A stretch of 64,000 nucleotides of DNA from the NCBI GenBank assembly GCA_009698675.1, contig WLPT01000004.1, positions 1 to 64,000 of the forward strand. The letters are read 5' to 3'. This stretch comes from Actinomycetota bacterium (GTDB lineage Bacteria > Actinomycetota > Actinomycetes > Nanopelagicales > Nanopelagicaceae). Every line of letters begins with the position of its first letter. The first letter of the stretch is position 1. The notes below the pieces were generated by a model. The model ran no database searches. It was not told the origin of the DNA and saw nothing but the letters and a program-made list of their open reading frames with translations. Both the position numbers and the translations under genes were made by a program. Positions 1 through 8,900 of the stretch are shown in pieces.

Positions 1-47
1 CACTGAGTCTCGAGCTTGGTTTGGCATTGGAAAAGTCTAGGCCACTC

Positions 48-776
48 CTACTTTTTTCTGCTGGTAAGCCATGATTGAAACGCATATGAAAATGAATCAG
101 GCAGAGCATTGGCCCCAAGCAAATTCGCTGTCACGTCTCGCATGTGCTTTGCCAATACGGGAATCACAAAGATGTTGAGAAGTATGAATATCACGCAGAC
201 TGCGATGGTCCAGCCAGAGGTGTATGCCCATATCATTTGATTGGGGATTTCAGAATCAATACTTTGCGTTCCGTTGAATGTGATTTGAACTTTGTCAGGA
301 TCAATTAGAAATGAAAGTTTTCCAGTTGCTTCTTGTTCGTTGAGGTTAAATACCCAGCTCCAATTAGATGGAGTTATGAAGCCCATAACAAAGATTAAAA
401 CTGCAACTGAAAGCCAAAAGAATGCAAGAATCGTTACTCCAATACTTGAAAAGAAGATTGCAGCAAAGACATAGACAACTGCAAACCAAGCTTTACTTGA
501 TGTGAGGCGCTGTTTAGCGCCATCCCAACTCCAGAATGGAGTTGAAAACCAAGGTCTCTCTGGCTGCTGAATCTCCGAGTTCATGATTTTGTTTGTTCGG
601 CGAATCTCAAACGCAGCAAAGTATTCGGCTACCGTCAGTAGCACTAAAAGCATGAGTCCCATAAAGGGGAGAAAACCTCCACCCCAGAAAGTTAACTTAA
701 CAAGCCAGAATGACAACAAAGCAATTGGGAATGTGGAAAGTATGAACAATCTATCGTGAAACATCTTCTTTATCAT
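48..776 (-). CDS. Sensor-like multi-span membrane protein
   Basis: A 242-aa membrane protein with hydrophobic segments at about residues 12-50, 95-135 and 185-212. The arrangement (two N-terminal helices, a basic linker, a W-x-W-rich stretch around residue 82, then paired helices) resembles the putative sensor domain (PF13796 type) that forms the N-terminus of many actinobacterial histidine kinases. No kinase domain is present here, so it would be a free-standing sensor or membrane partner. The gene ends at 48, and an ATG on the same strand at 27 may begin a neighbour beyond the window edge. I recognise the fold only loosely, and the function is unknown. Confidence 0.6.
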   Translation of the reverse strand: MIKKMFHDRLFILSTFPIALLSFWLVKLTFWGGGFLPFMGLMLLVLLTVAEYFAAFEIRRTNKIMNSEIQQPERPWFSTPFWSWDGAKQRLTSSKAWFAVVYVFAAIFFSSIGVTILAFFWLSVAVLIFVMGFITPSNWSWVFNLNEQEATGKLSFLIDPDKVQITFNGTQSIDSEIPNQMIWAYTSGWTIAVCVIFILLNIFVIPVLAKHMRDVTANLLGANALPDSFSYAFQSWLTSRKK

Positions 777-833
777 GAATCAATCCTCCTCCTATGAATG
801 GAGAAGTCCACAATCATTCCAAAGATATAAGTG

Positions 834-1322
834 CTAGTCCCCAACGACCATTGGCTTTGCACCAGTGCACTCAATTAACTCTGCATAACTCGTTGGATAC
901 ACCGCATGGGGATGTCCAGCAGCAGCCCAAACAACCTCGTAATCGTTTAACGCTTCATCAATGAGAATTATTTCTGGCTTTGAAATCCACCCCAGTGGGC
1001 TCACGCCCCCAATGGAGAATCCCGAAGCGTTTTTAACAAAGTCGGCATCGGCACGGTGAAGTTTTTCAACACCCAAGTTCTTTGCTACCAACTCGGTATC
1101 AACTCTGTGCCGCCCGCTAGTAATAATCAATAGCGGATTACCACTCGGAAGTTTAAAGACGATCGAGGATGCTACTTGTCCAGCTTCAATGCCTAAAGCC
1201 ATTGCCGCATCAAGGGCGGTACGAGCTGAGTCAGAGAGAATCGTGACTTCGCCGGGACAACTTAACTCTCTTAGAAGTGCAGTTACGCGAATAACCGAAG
1301 GGTTAGTCAGTACCTCTTCCAC
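834..1322 (-). CDS. YbaK/ProX-type aminoacyl-tRNA deacylase
   Basis: A 162-aa protein of the YbaK/prolyl-tRNA synthetase-associated editing family. It carries the family hallmarks: a lysine in the S-x-V-F-K motif (K57, equivalent to the catalytic Lys of YbaK), the R-H-R-V-D strand, and the glycine-rich IGGVSPLG loop at about 104-111. Such proteins hydrolyse mischarged tRNA (for example Cys- or Ala-tRNA-Pro) in the cytoplasm. The exact substrate cannot be read from the sequence. It lies 3 bp downstream of the alcohol dehydrogenase homologue on the same strand, so the two are probably co-transcribed. Confidence 0.85.
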   Translation of the reverse strand: MEEVLTNPSVIRVTALLRELSCPGEVTILSDSARTALDAAMALGIEAGQVASSIVFKLPSGNPLLIITSGRHRVDTELVAKNLGVEKLHRADADFVKNASGFSIGGVSPLGWISKPEIILIDEALNDYEVVWAAAGHPHAVYPTSYAELIECTGAKPMVVGD

Positions 1323-1325
1323 TAG

Positions 1326-2504
1326 TTATGCAACACGGCTTTCTAATTTAAGCGCCGACATAAATGCATCGACCACCTCTTGCTTGCTCCAAGGCTTCGG
1401 AGCTTGTGTAATAAAGAAGTCATTTAATGCGATCTCTGCCAGCTCGTCGATATCACCTTCGACAAAGCCAAGGGATGAGAGAACGGGGAATTCAAGCTCG
1501 GCCAAAATCTTTTTCACTGCATTAACGCAGCGGGATCCATCCTTTGTCCCATCTTGTGGAACGCCCATTGCATCTGCAACGCGCTCCATTTTTTCAGGAA
1601 CAATTTTTGCTTCTCGAGTCAGAGTTTCAACTAGAACTAGACCAATTGTTAAGCCGTGGGGAACATGTTTGAGTCCACCGATTGCTTGACCTAAGGAGTG
1701 CTCTGCAGTGCAGTCAGAGATATTCATGGTTAGGCCAGCCATCATGCTGCCTGATGCCATTCCAGCGCGAGCAACTTTGTTAGTGCCATCTTTAAATGCT
1801 GCAACTAACGCCGGAGTCATTATCCGTACTGCCTCATAGCCAATTGCATCACCGATTGGTGTAGAACACTTAGCAATGATGCCTGCAATCGCTTGAGCGA
1901 GTGCATCGATACCGGTATTGGCAGTCATCGATGGTGGCATTGAATATGTAAGCACTGGGTCTACAAGTGCAATTTGAGCACGTAGGTTTCCATTTGCAAT
2001 TCCAGCTTTACGTCCAGCTTCTGGATCTGAGATTACTGAACCGCCAGATACTTCAGAACCCGTACCTGCCGATGTCGGAAGTGCGATGAGTGGAAGTGTT
2101 GGTGATGGATAAACTGGAGCCTTCGATTGGAATTCACCGAATGTGCAGTTGAGCTGGGCACATAAGCGGGCGGCCTTTGCAGTATCAATTACCGAACCAC
2201 CTCCCAGGGCGACAACAACGTCCGAGCCTGCGGTTTTTAACGCTGCAATTGCATCATTGACCATTTGAATAGTTGGTTCACCTGCCGGCTTTTCAAAGAG
2301 AGTAACTGTGATTCCAGGGGCGGCCGTCATCTGATCGATTAACTTTGCCGCTGCTGGATTAAATTTTTCAATATCTTTATCGACCATTAAAAATACTTTG
2401 CTCGTCCCAAGCTCGGCAATAACCGCCGGAAGAGTCTCTGCCACGCCTTCACCAAAGCGAACTTTGACTGGGAGATGGTTATTAAAGGCTGAGATGTTGT
2501 CCAC
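1326..2504 (-). CDS. Iron-containing alcohol dehydrogenase family protein (metal site altered)
   Basis: A 392-aa group III (Fe-dependent) alcohol dehydrogenase or maleylacetate-reductase-like protein. The N-terminal nucleotide-binding half shows the GGGSVIDTAK loop (101-110), and the P-T-S-A-G-T-G-S motif sits at 143-150. In FucO the iron is held by D196, H200, H263 and H277. The aligned residues here are D200, Q204, H269 and H283, so one of the three His ligands is replaced by Gln. The fold is clear. Metal dependence and substrate are uncertain. It probably heads an operon with the YbaK-like gene. Confidence 0.85.
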   Translation of the reverse strand: MDNISAFNNHLPVKVRFGEGVAETLPAVIAELGTSKVFLMVDKDIEKFNPAAAKLIDQMTAAPGITVTLFEKPAGEPTIQMVNDAIAALKTAGSDVVVALGGGSVIDTAKAARLCAQLNCTFGEFQSKAPVYPSPTLPLIALPTSAGTGSEVSGGSVISDPEAGRKAGIANGNLRAQIALVDPVLTYSMPPSMTANTGIDALAQAIAGIIAKCSTPIGDAIGYEAVRIMTPALVAAFKDGTNKVARAGMASGSMMAGLTMNISDCTAEHSLGQAIGGLKHVPHGLTIGLVLVETLTREAKIVPEKMERVADAMGVPQDGTKDGSRCVNAVKKILAELEFPVLSSLGFVEGDIDELAEIALNDFFITQAPKPWSKQEVVDAFMSALKLESRVA

Positions 2505-2538
2505 GAGTACTCCTTGGTGAGTTGGTATTGGTTAGATT

Positions 2539-3795
2539 CTATATCGCTAAAGGCTTTTTGGAGTAGCGGCTCAGAATCACATGAAGTGCGATGCCTATAG
2601 CCATTCCCCAGATTAAATCGATTGCAACAGTACTTATGGCCGTCACGATTAGGGTGGCCGCTTCATTTTTTGTTGTGCGCAGTGATTCCATAACTGAAAC
2701 AGGGTTGAGGATTCGATAGCTCGTGCCCAGCAATAAACCTGCAATAACTGCCGTTGGAATTGCACTCACTAGCGGTGCGGCGACGAGGGCGATAAATAGA
2801 AGTACTATCGCGTGAAAAACCGAGGCCATTCGTGATTGTGCATGAGAGCGAACATTGACGCTGGTACGTGCAATGGCGCCAGTTGCCGGCATTCCGCCGA
2901 AGATTGAGGCGGCCACGGTGGCTAATCCTTGGCCGAAGAGCTCGCGGTTAGGTTCGAATTTCTCCTTGCTGTGGGTTAGGCCATCGGCAACGCGCGCCGA
3001 CAATAAAGATTCAACTGCAGCAAGCAAAGCGATCCAAAGCGCTGGGATGAGCAGTGAAGTTAAGTTGTCAAAGATTGGCTTTTGATAGGTTCCAAGTGTG
3101 CGGGGGATATTGCCGATAGTTGCTACATCGATTGAGAGCGCTTTGACAATTAGCGTAACAACTAGCAAAGCAATAAAGCTTGCGGGAATATGAATTTTGA
3201 ATTTCAAACGATGGACAAGATGTGGCCAAGAAAACTTAATTGCTAAAGTTAAAGCGACCACAAAAAGAGATGAATAGTTGAGTCCTGCGTCCAATGCATT
3301 CTTTAAAGTATTCCAAGCAACGATATAGCTCTTCTCGCCTTCGCCTTTTGGCAAACCAAGTGCTAATGGAATCTGCTGTAGCGAGATAATAAAAGCGATT
3401 CCAACGGTGAAGCCTTCAACCACGGTCCATGGCACACGATTTATCACAGCTCCAAGTTTGAAAATCGCCATCAAAATCACAATCGCACCTGCCATTAAGC
3501 CAAGTGCTGGAATCGCGGCGGCACCAAAACTATGAATTACAGGAATTAAAATAACGGTCATCGCACCAGTTGGTCCACTGACTTGGAATTTGGAGCCACC
3601 AAAAACGGCAGCTAGGAACCCAGCGATTATTGCCGTTGTTAATCCGGCCGCTGCCGACATCCCAGACGTAATTCCAAAACCGATTGCTAGTGGCAAAGCA
3701 ACGATGGCAACGGTTAAGCCAGCGATGAGATCGGTAAGTAAGTCTTTGCGGTTTTTAGAAAACTCGCTTCTGCGGGGCCAGAAGGAGAAGAACAT
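2539..3795 (-). CDS. SulP-family anion permease without STAS domain
   Basis: A 418-aa integral membrane protein of the SulP (SLC26-like) family, which moves sulfate, bicarbonate or other anions. The N-terminal family pattern (L-I-A-G-L-T-V-A-I-V-A-L-P-L-A-I-G) is at about 22-40, and G-P-T-G-A-M at 74-79 is the typical helix-3 signature. The protein stops right after the last membrane helix, whereas most SulP proteins continue into a cytoplasmic STAS domain of about 100 residues. It is transcribed divergently from the MFS gene. Substrate unknown. Confidence 0.88.
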   Translation of the reverse strand: MFFSFWPRRSEFSKNRKDLLTDLIAGLTVAIVALPLAIGFGITSGMSAAAGLTTAIIAGFLAAVFGGSKFQVSGPTGAMTVILIPVIHSFGAAAIPALGLMAGAIVILMAIFKLGAVINRVPWTVVEGFTVGIAFIISLQQIPLALGLPKGEGEKSYIVAWNTLKNALDAGLNYSSLFVVALTLAIKFSWPHLVHRLKFKIHIPASFIALLVVTLIVKALSIDVATIGNIPRTLGTYQKPIFDNLTSLLIPALWIALLAAVESLLSARVADGLTHSKEKFEPNRELFGQGLATVAASIFGGMPATGAIARTSVNVRSHAQSRMASVFHAIVLLFIALVAAPLVSAIPTAVIAGLLLGTSYRILNPVSVMESLRTTKNEAATLIVTAISTVAIDLIWGMAIGIALHVILSRYSKKPLAI

Positions 3796-3846
3796 ATAGG
3801 TATGAAAGCAGACTTATGGTCGGTTGTCAGTTACCGTTATCACGTT

Positions 3847-5037
3847 ATGAGCAAAGATTTACTAATAATTGCAACGCGCGCGCGTAATGGGCTTTGGGCG
3901 ACCTTCTTTTTTATGGGAGTTGTCTCGATGGCATGGGTTGCACGCATTCCTGAGATTCGAGATGCCAACGGCCTCAACAATGCACAGTTAGGCTTGATTT
4001 TATTAGCCAGCACAATTGGTGCAATCATTGGTGCCCAACTAGCAGGTCGCCTCATTCATACCTTTGGAACTAAGCCAGTTATCAGGGTCGCAATTGTCAT
4101 TATGCCAACGGGACTTGTTTTGATGGGCCTATCGGTCTCGCCAATTACTTTAATTGCAGGTCTCTTTGTAATGGGGTTGGGATATTCAAGTATGGATATC
4201 GCATCTAACACGCAGGCTGTTGTGATTGAGAAACTACTTAATAAGAGAGTGATGTCATCTTTTCATGCGCTCTGGTCGACTGGCGCATTTGCAACAACGG
4301 TTTTGGGAGGTGCTATCGCAAAGCATGTTTCACCCCGCGATAATTTAGTGGGAGTTGGGATTGCTTGCTTTTTCTTTTTTATCCCCGCCTCACTTGAGTT
4401 GTTGCCTTCTCACCTAGATAATCACAGCGGTGAAGACACAAAGGCCAAGATCCCCTTTTTCGGTAAAAGCGTATTGCCGCTTTGGGGGATTGGCATTGGC
4501 TTACTGGGTGGACTGATTGCAGAAGGAGCAGTTAGTGACTGGGGCGCAATTCTCCTACGTGACGATATGGGTTTTAGTAAAGGGATAAATGCTTCGGCAT
4601 TTGCATCCTTTTCACTTGCAATGATCACCGCCCGCTTTCTCGGAGACAGAGCCCTTGACTACTTTGGCCCTAGAAAGACGGTGTTGCTCGGGGGATATGT
4701 AGGTGGTTTTGGAATGGGCGCGGCAATTGCAATAAGCGTTCCGCTATCTAGCTCACACCCAGTACTTGCACTTGTTCTCGTTAATATCGGTTTTGCATGT
4801 GCAGGACTTGGAATTGGCCCGATGTTTCCGGCCTATATTTTGGCAGCATCACAAGTATCCGGTATTGCTCCATCTGTTGCTATCGCACGGGTAGGCGTAA
4901 TTGGTCTTGCCGGTTATTTCATCGGTCCATCGATTACTGGTGCAATCGCACAGTTAACATCACTGCCAATCGCTATGACCTATCCGATTTTGATGTTATT
5001 ACTTGCCGGCTATCAATCTCATATTATTAAGAAATAG
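3847..5037 (+). CDS. MFS transporter
   Basis: A major facilitator superfamily permease of about 396 aa with 12 predicted helices. It resembles the FucP/YbjJ-type group: motif G-R-L-I-H-T-F-G-T-K-P after helix 2, and a second-half repeat with A-R-F-L-G-D-R. I chose ATG 3847 because it directly precedes the first conserved segment. An upstream in-frame ATG at 3802 would put the two divergent starts only 6 bp apart. Substrate is not readable, with sugars or small organic solutes possible. A strong terminator follows at 5038. Confidence 0.85.
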   Translation: MSKDLLIIATRARNGLWATFFFMGVVSMAWVARIPEIRDANGLNNAQLGLILLASTIGAIIGAQLAGRLIHTFGTKPVIRVAIVIMPTGLVLMGLSVSPITLIAGLFVMGLGYSSMDIASNTQAVVIEKLLNKRVMSSFHALWSTGAFATTVLGGAIAKHVSPRDNLVGVGIACFFFFIPASLELLPSHLDNHSGEDTKAKIPFFGKSVLPLWGIGIGLLGGLIAEGAVSDWGAILLRDDMGFSKGINASAFASFSLAMITARFLGDRALDYFGPRKTVLLGGYVGGFGMGAAIAISVPLSSSHPVLALVLVNIGFACAGLGIGPMFPAYILAASQVSGIAPSVAIARVGVIGLAGYFIGPSITGAIAQLTSLPIAMTYPILMLLLAGYQSHIIKK

Positions 5038-5069
5038 AAAAGCCCCGCAGCTTTCACCACGGGGCTTTT
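5038..5069. terminator. Bidirectional rho-independent terminator
   Basis: A perfect 10-bp stem, AAAAGCCCCG (5038-5047) pairing with CGGGGCTTTT (5060-5069), and a 12-nt loop. A-run on one side and T-run on the other let it serve both the MFS gene and the converging doxX-like gene. Confidence 0.92.
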
Positions 5070-5081
5070 CTTACTAAGTAG

Positions 5082-5495
5082 TTAGAAGTTAAAGAATGCG
5101 TTTGTAATGCTTGGCCCAAAATCAGCACCAGCACCTACGAGTGCGAAGATTATTAATGCAGCCCCTGCAAGAGCTAAATCTTTGAAGAATCCAATTGTCT
5201 CATTCTGCTTTGCGGTTGCATCAGTTTCTTTCCAGAATGCATGCATTAAGAAAGCCGTTGGGATTAAGAAGATCGCGATAAGAAGTGCCCCTAAATCTGC
5301 ATAGACACCGAAGACGATATATAGACCGCCAACTAGGATCATCAGACCTGAAACGATTACGCCAAGCTTTGCAGCTGGCACTTTCTTGTACTTGGCATAG
5401 CCAGTCATTGCCTCAAGTTTGGTTAAGTGGCTAACGCCTGAATTGATGAAGATCAGTGCAAAAAGCACGCGACCGATGACGAGTACTGCGTTCAT
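5082..5495 (-). CDS. DoxX family membrane protein
   Basis: A 137-aa, four-helix membrane protein of the DoxX family: N-terminal V-L-I-G-R-V-L-F-A-L-I-F-I-N-S-G-V-S-H, followed by the usual helix pairs. DoxX proteins occur in redox-linked membrane complexes and are often induced by oxidative or electrophile stress through MarR-type regulators. The start has a good AAGGAG ribosome site. A 42-bp perfect palindrome lies 30 bp upstream of the start codon and is a good candidate for its operator. Specific role unknown. Confidence 0.85.
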   Translation of the reverse strand: MNAVLVIGRVLFALIFINSGVSHLTKLEAMTGYAKYKKVPAAKLGVIVSGLMILVGGLYIVFGVYADLGALLIAIFLIPTAFLMHAFWKETDATAKQNETIGFFKDLALAGAALIIFALVGAGADFGPSITNAFFNF

Positions 5496-5524
5496 GGAGC
5501 TCCTTATTGTGGTTGGTTACCGTA

Positions 5525-5566
5525 CGGCGGAGATAATAGTTGAAATTTCAACTATTATCTCCGCCG
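5525..5566. promoter_or_regulatory. 42-bp perfect palindrome, probable operator
   Basis: Twenty-one consecutive base pairs of self-complementarity centred between 5545 and 5546, with no loop. The core reads TAGTTGAAATTTCAACTA. The core is like the inverted repeats bound by MarR-family redox regulators such as corynebacterial RosR (established for that family from memory, inferred here). It sits between the divergent doxX-like gene and the SOS operon, nearer the former. Confidence 0.75.
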
Positions 5567-5581
5567 ACACGCCTGACTCAC

Positions 5582-5611
5582 TTGCCATCTGTCGGTGCAA
5601 GGGGCTATTTT
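5582..5611 (+). promoter_or_regulatory. Promoter of the dnaE2 operon
   Basis: A -35-like TTGCCA (5582-5587), an 18-bp spacer and a -10-like TATTTT (5606-5611). The LexA box begins on the last base of the -10, so bound repressor would cover the start site. The assignment is by pattern only. Confidence 0.5.
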
Positions 5612-5628
5612 TCGAACATCTGTTCGAA
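5611..5628. promoter_or_regulatory. LexA-type SOS box
   Basis: TTCGAACA-TC-TGTTCGAA is an 8-bp inverted repeat around a 2-bp centre. It matches the Gram-positive/actinobacterial SOS box (CGAAC-N4-GTTCG). It lies 32 bp before the start of the DUF6504-dnaE2-dinB operon and implies induction by DNA damage. Confidence 0.9.
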
Positions 5629-5659
5629 TATCCACAGCCTCAAGGAGCGCGCCCTACCT

Positions 5660-5935
5660 ATGTCCCAGATCAACCCAGCCCACGACGTCATGATCGATGG
5701 CGCAACGACTCCAATCGAATTTACTTTTAAAGGTCGACGCTTTCGTATCCATGCAGTTTTATCACGATGGTGTGAGGCCGGCGGTTGGTGGAACCGCATC
5801 AGTGACGGCAAGCATCGCCCCGATGATGCGGCGCGGGCGGTGTGGCGTGTTGAGGCCGCGCCCATAGGCGCGCTGACAACCTTCGAACTCGAACGCGATG
5901 AACTTAGTGGTCAGTGGATTATTAGATCGATATGA
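5660..5935 (+). CDS. DUF6504-type small protein of the dnaE2 cassette
   Basis: A 91-aa soluble protein with an I-x-F-x-F-x-x-R-R-F-R-I-H strand near residues 18-30, a W-W-N-R turn, and a C-terminal E-L-x-x-G-Q-W. This matches the small proteins commonly encoded beside dnaE2/imuB genes in Actinobacteria (DUF6504 type). I chose ATG 5660 because it follows AAGGAG at 5642 and lies after the SOS box. Earlier in-frame starts would overlap the box. Its stop overlaps the dnaE2 start (ATGA). Biochemical role unknown, presumably linked to damage-induced synthesis. Confidence 0.8.
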   Translation: MSQINPAHDVMIDGATTPIEFTFKGRRFRIHAVLSRWCEAGGWWNRISDGKHRPDDAARAVWRVEAAPIGALTTFELERDELSGQWIIRSI

Positions 5936-8900
5936 GTTTTATTCACCTCAATGTTGCAAGTGCCTACTCACTCAAATATGGCACAACGCAACCACATGAC
6001 TTAGTTGCACGAGCCGCAGAGTTGGAGATGCCAGCTCTTGCGCTAACCGATCGCGATGGCCTAGCTGGTGCAGTTCGCTTCGCGCAGAGCTGTGTTGCGT
6101 ATGGCATCGCACCAATCATCGGAGTCAATCTGGGTATCGATACAGATGGCGCAAAAAACCGCATCACTTTACTTGCTCACAGCGATGGGGGGTGGAGCGC
6201 GCTGTGTCGTCTACTAACCTCATTAGCGATGGTTAGCGATAATCGCAATCCCGCTCTGACTCTTGAATTCTTAGAGCGCTTTAGTCATTACAGTTCACGT
6301 CTTTACGCCCTCCATGGCCCCGAATCAGCAGTTGGTGCATTACTTACCGATAACCGTATCGATGCCGCCTTTGCTGCATTTAATACAACCCGTGATTTAT
6401 TTGCCGGCAATGCTATTGAATGTGTTTCACACTTAGTTGCAGGTAAAGGTCCACGCTCTACATCGCACGCTGCCCGATCACTGATTTTTGCGCGAGATCA
6501 CGATATTGACGCCGTTGTTACGAACGCTGTGCGGATGCGAGATCGCAGCGATGGACCAGTGGCCGATGTCTTAGATTGTGCGCGTCAGTTAGTGCCGTTA
6601 CATCCGCGCCATGTCGAGCGCCGTAACGCTGAGGGCTTTTTAAAATCTGGTGACGAAATGATTTCACTTGCCGCCGAGATTGCACGAGCAGCTGGTGAGC
6701 GCACACCTCGCCAACTGCTGGCAACAACGAGGGCTTGGGCTGAGCGTTCTTTATTATCTCCCGCGCGCGATATTGGACTCGGGGGTGCGCACTTACCCGA
6801 ACCTCATGTAGTCGGTGCGCAATCGGCACACGAAATGCGCATGTTATTGCGTACTCGCAGCGAAGCTGGAATCAACTGGCGCTACAGCGATAGCGGCGCA
6901 ATTAAAAAGGCTCGCGCCCGTCTAGATGATGAACTATCAACGGTTGCAACGTTGGGTTTTGAATCGTATTTTTTAACTGTCGCCGATATCTGCGACATGG
7001 CACGCAAGGCAAATATTCGCGTTGCTGCACGTGGCAGTGGTGCAGGCTCATTGATCTGTCACTTACTAGGAATCTCTGGTGTTGAACCCATGAGCCACGG
7101 ATTATTGATGGAGCGGTTTTGCTCGCCTCTTCGCAGAGCTCTGCCCGATATTGATATCGATGTTGAATCCCACCGACGTCTTGAGATATATGACATGGTT
7201 TTTAAACGCTATGGCGATGCCAGTTGGGATACACCGAACAATCAATCACGCTGCGCAACCGTTGCAATGGTCGATACATATCGTGCCAGACATGCCATAC
7301 GTGATGCCGGCGCAGCTCTGGGCCTACCTGCAATAGAGATAGATATCTTGGCAAAGTCAATGCCACATGTGCGTGCTCGCAATATATCTAGCGCACTTGA
7401 AAACCTGCCCGAACTCAAATCGCTCAATATCAACTCTCCACTGACTGTGATGACCATCGCTCTGGCCGAGCGTTTAGATGGCCTTCCTCGACATTTAGCG
7501 ATGCACCCATGTGCCATAGTTTTATCTGATGGTGGTTTATTAGATCGCACACCGTTGCTGGCTAGTGCAGCTGGCTATCCAATGGTCGTCTTTGATAAAG
7601 ATGATGTCGAAGCTATCGGTTTACTAAAACTCGATGTGCTTGGTGTGCGCATGCAGTCGGCGATTACATTTGCACTCACTGAGATAGAGCGCACGCATGA
7701 GGTAAAGGTTGATATCGATGCAGTGCCACTAAATGATGAGAAAACCTATGAACTAATCCGATCAACGCGCACGCTTGGAATCTTTCAAGTCGAAAGTCCT
7801 GGCCAACGCGAACTAGTCGGCAAACTCGAACCTCAGACATTTACAGATTTAATTATTGATATCTCCCTCTTTCGACCAGGTCCAGTTAAAGGCGACATGA
7901 TTACGCCCTTTTTAAAGGCGCGGCATGGGTGGAGTAAAGCCCAGATTATTCACCCTGATCTCTATGAAATCCTGCGCGATACCGAAGGTGTTGTCGTCTT
8001 TCACGAACAGGTAATCCAAATTATTGCAACGATGACAGGTGTATCTCTAGCCAGTGCCGATGAGAAGCGCCGCGCACTGGGGGATAAGAGTGGACAGCAA
8101 GAGGTCTGTGACTGGTTTTTCCCTGCCGCGGCACTGCGCGGTTATGAACTATCGATCGTTACCCAGATTTGGGATCTCTTGCGTGCCTTTGCATCCTTTG
8201 GTTTTTGTAAAGCACATGCCGCCGCCTTTGCACTGCCAACTTATCAATCGGCCTGGCTTAAAACACACTACCCCGCCGCTTTCTTAGCCGGTGTTCTTAC
8301 GCATGATCCAGGAATGTACCCCAAGCGTTTGATAGTCGATGAGGCACGACAGATGTCGATCACGATTGCACCCTTAGATGTTAATGAATCAGATTCGGTT
8401 TATCGCGTCGAGGAACAAGGCGGTGCAATCCGTATCGCGCTCTCAACCATCTCCAAAATAAGCGCTGGTGAAATCACATCGATTATCGCCGCCCGCCCGT
8501 ATAGCGATCTAGCCGACTTCGTGTATCGATCGGGGAGCAGCTCTCCAGTTACCGAAAGTCTGATTCTTACAGGTGGCTTTGATCGCTTGCATAGCGATGT
8601 CAATCGCCGCGATCTCTTGCTGCATCTATCCGATCTACAGGGCTCGCCGAACAAAGCTATCTCGGGTGCACAGATGAACTTAGCTTTCGCGCCTCCGGCA
8701 TTAATTACTAGCGGCCTGCCCGATATGAGTCCAGCCGAAAGTGTGCGTCACGAAATCGAACGCTTAGGTATCGATATGTCGCACCACTTAATCGAGTTCT
8801 ATAGCGATTTCCTTAACGCCATTGGCGCCGTGCGCTCATCACAGTTGTTACATGCGCGTTCGCGCTCTAGTGTTCTTGTCGCCGGCATTAAAGTCGCGAT

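Noticed and set aside
1-47. Partial gene on the minus strand from ATG at 27
   Set aside because: Nine codons only and poor ribosome-site spacing. It may be real beyond the edge but cannot be supported here.
1189-1689. Plus-strand open frame opposite the YbaK-like and Fe-ADH genes
   Set aside because: Serine/threonine-rich shadow of two well-supported genes, with no family features.
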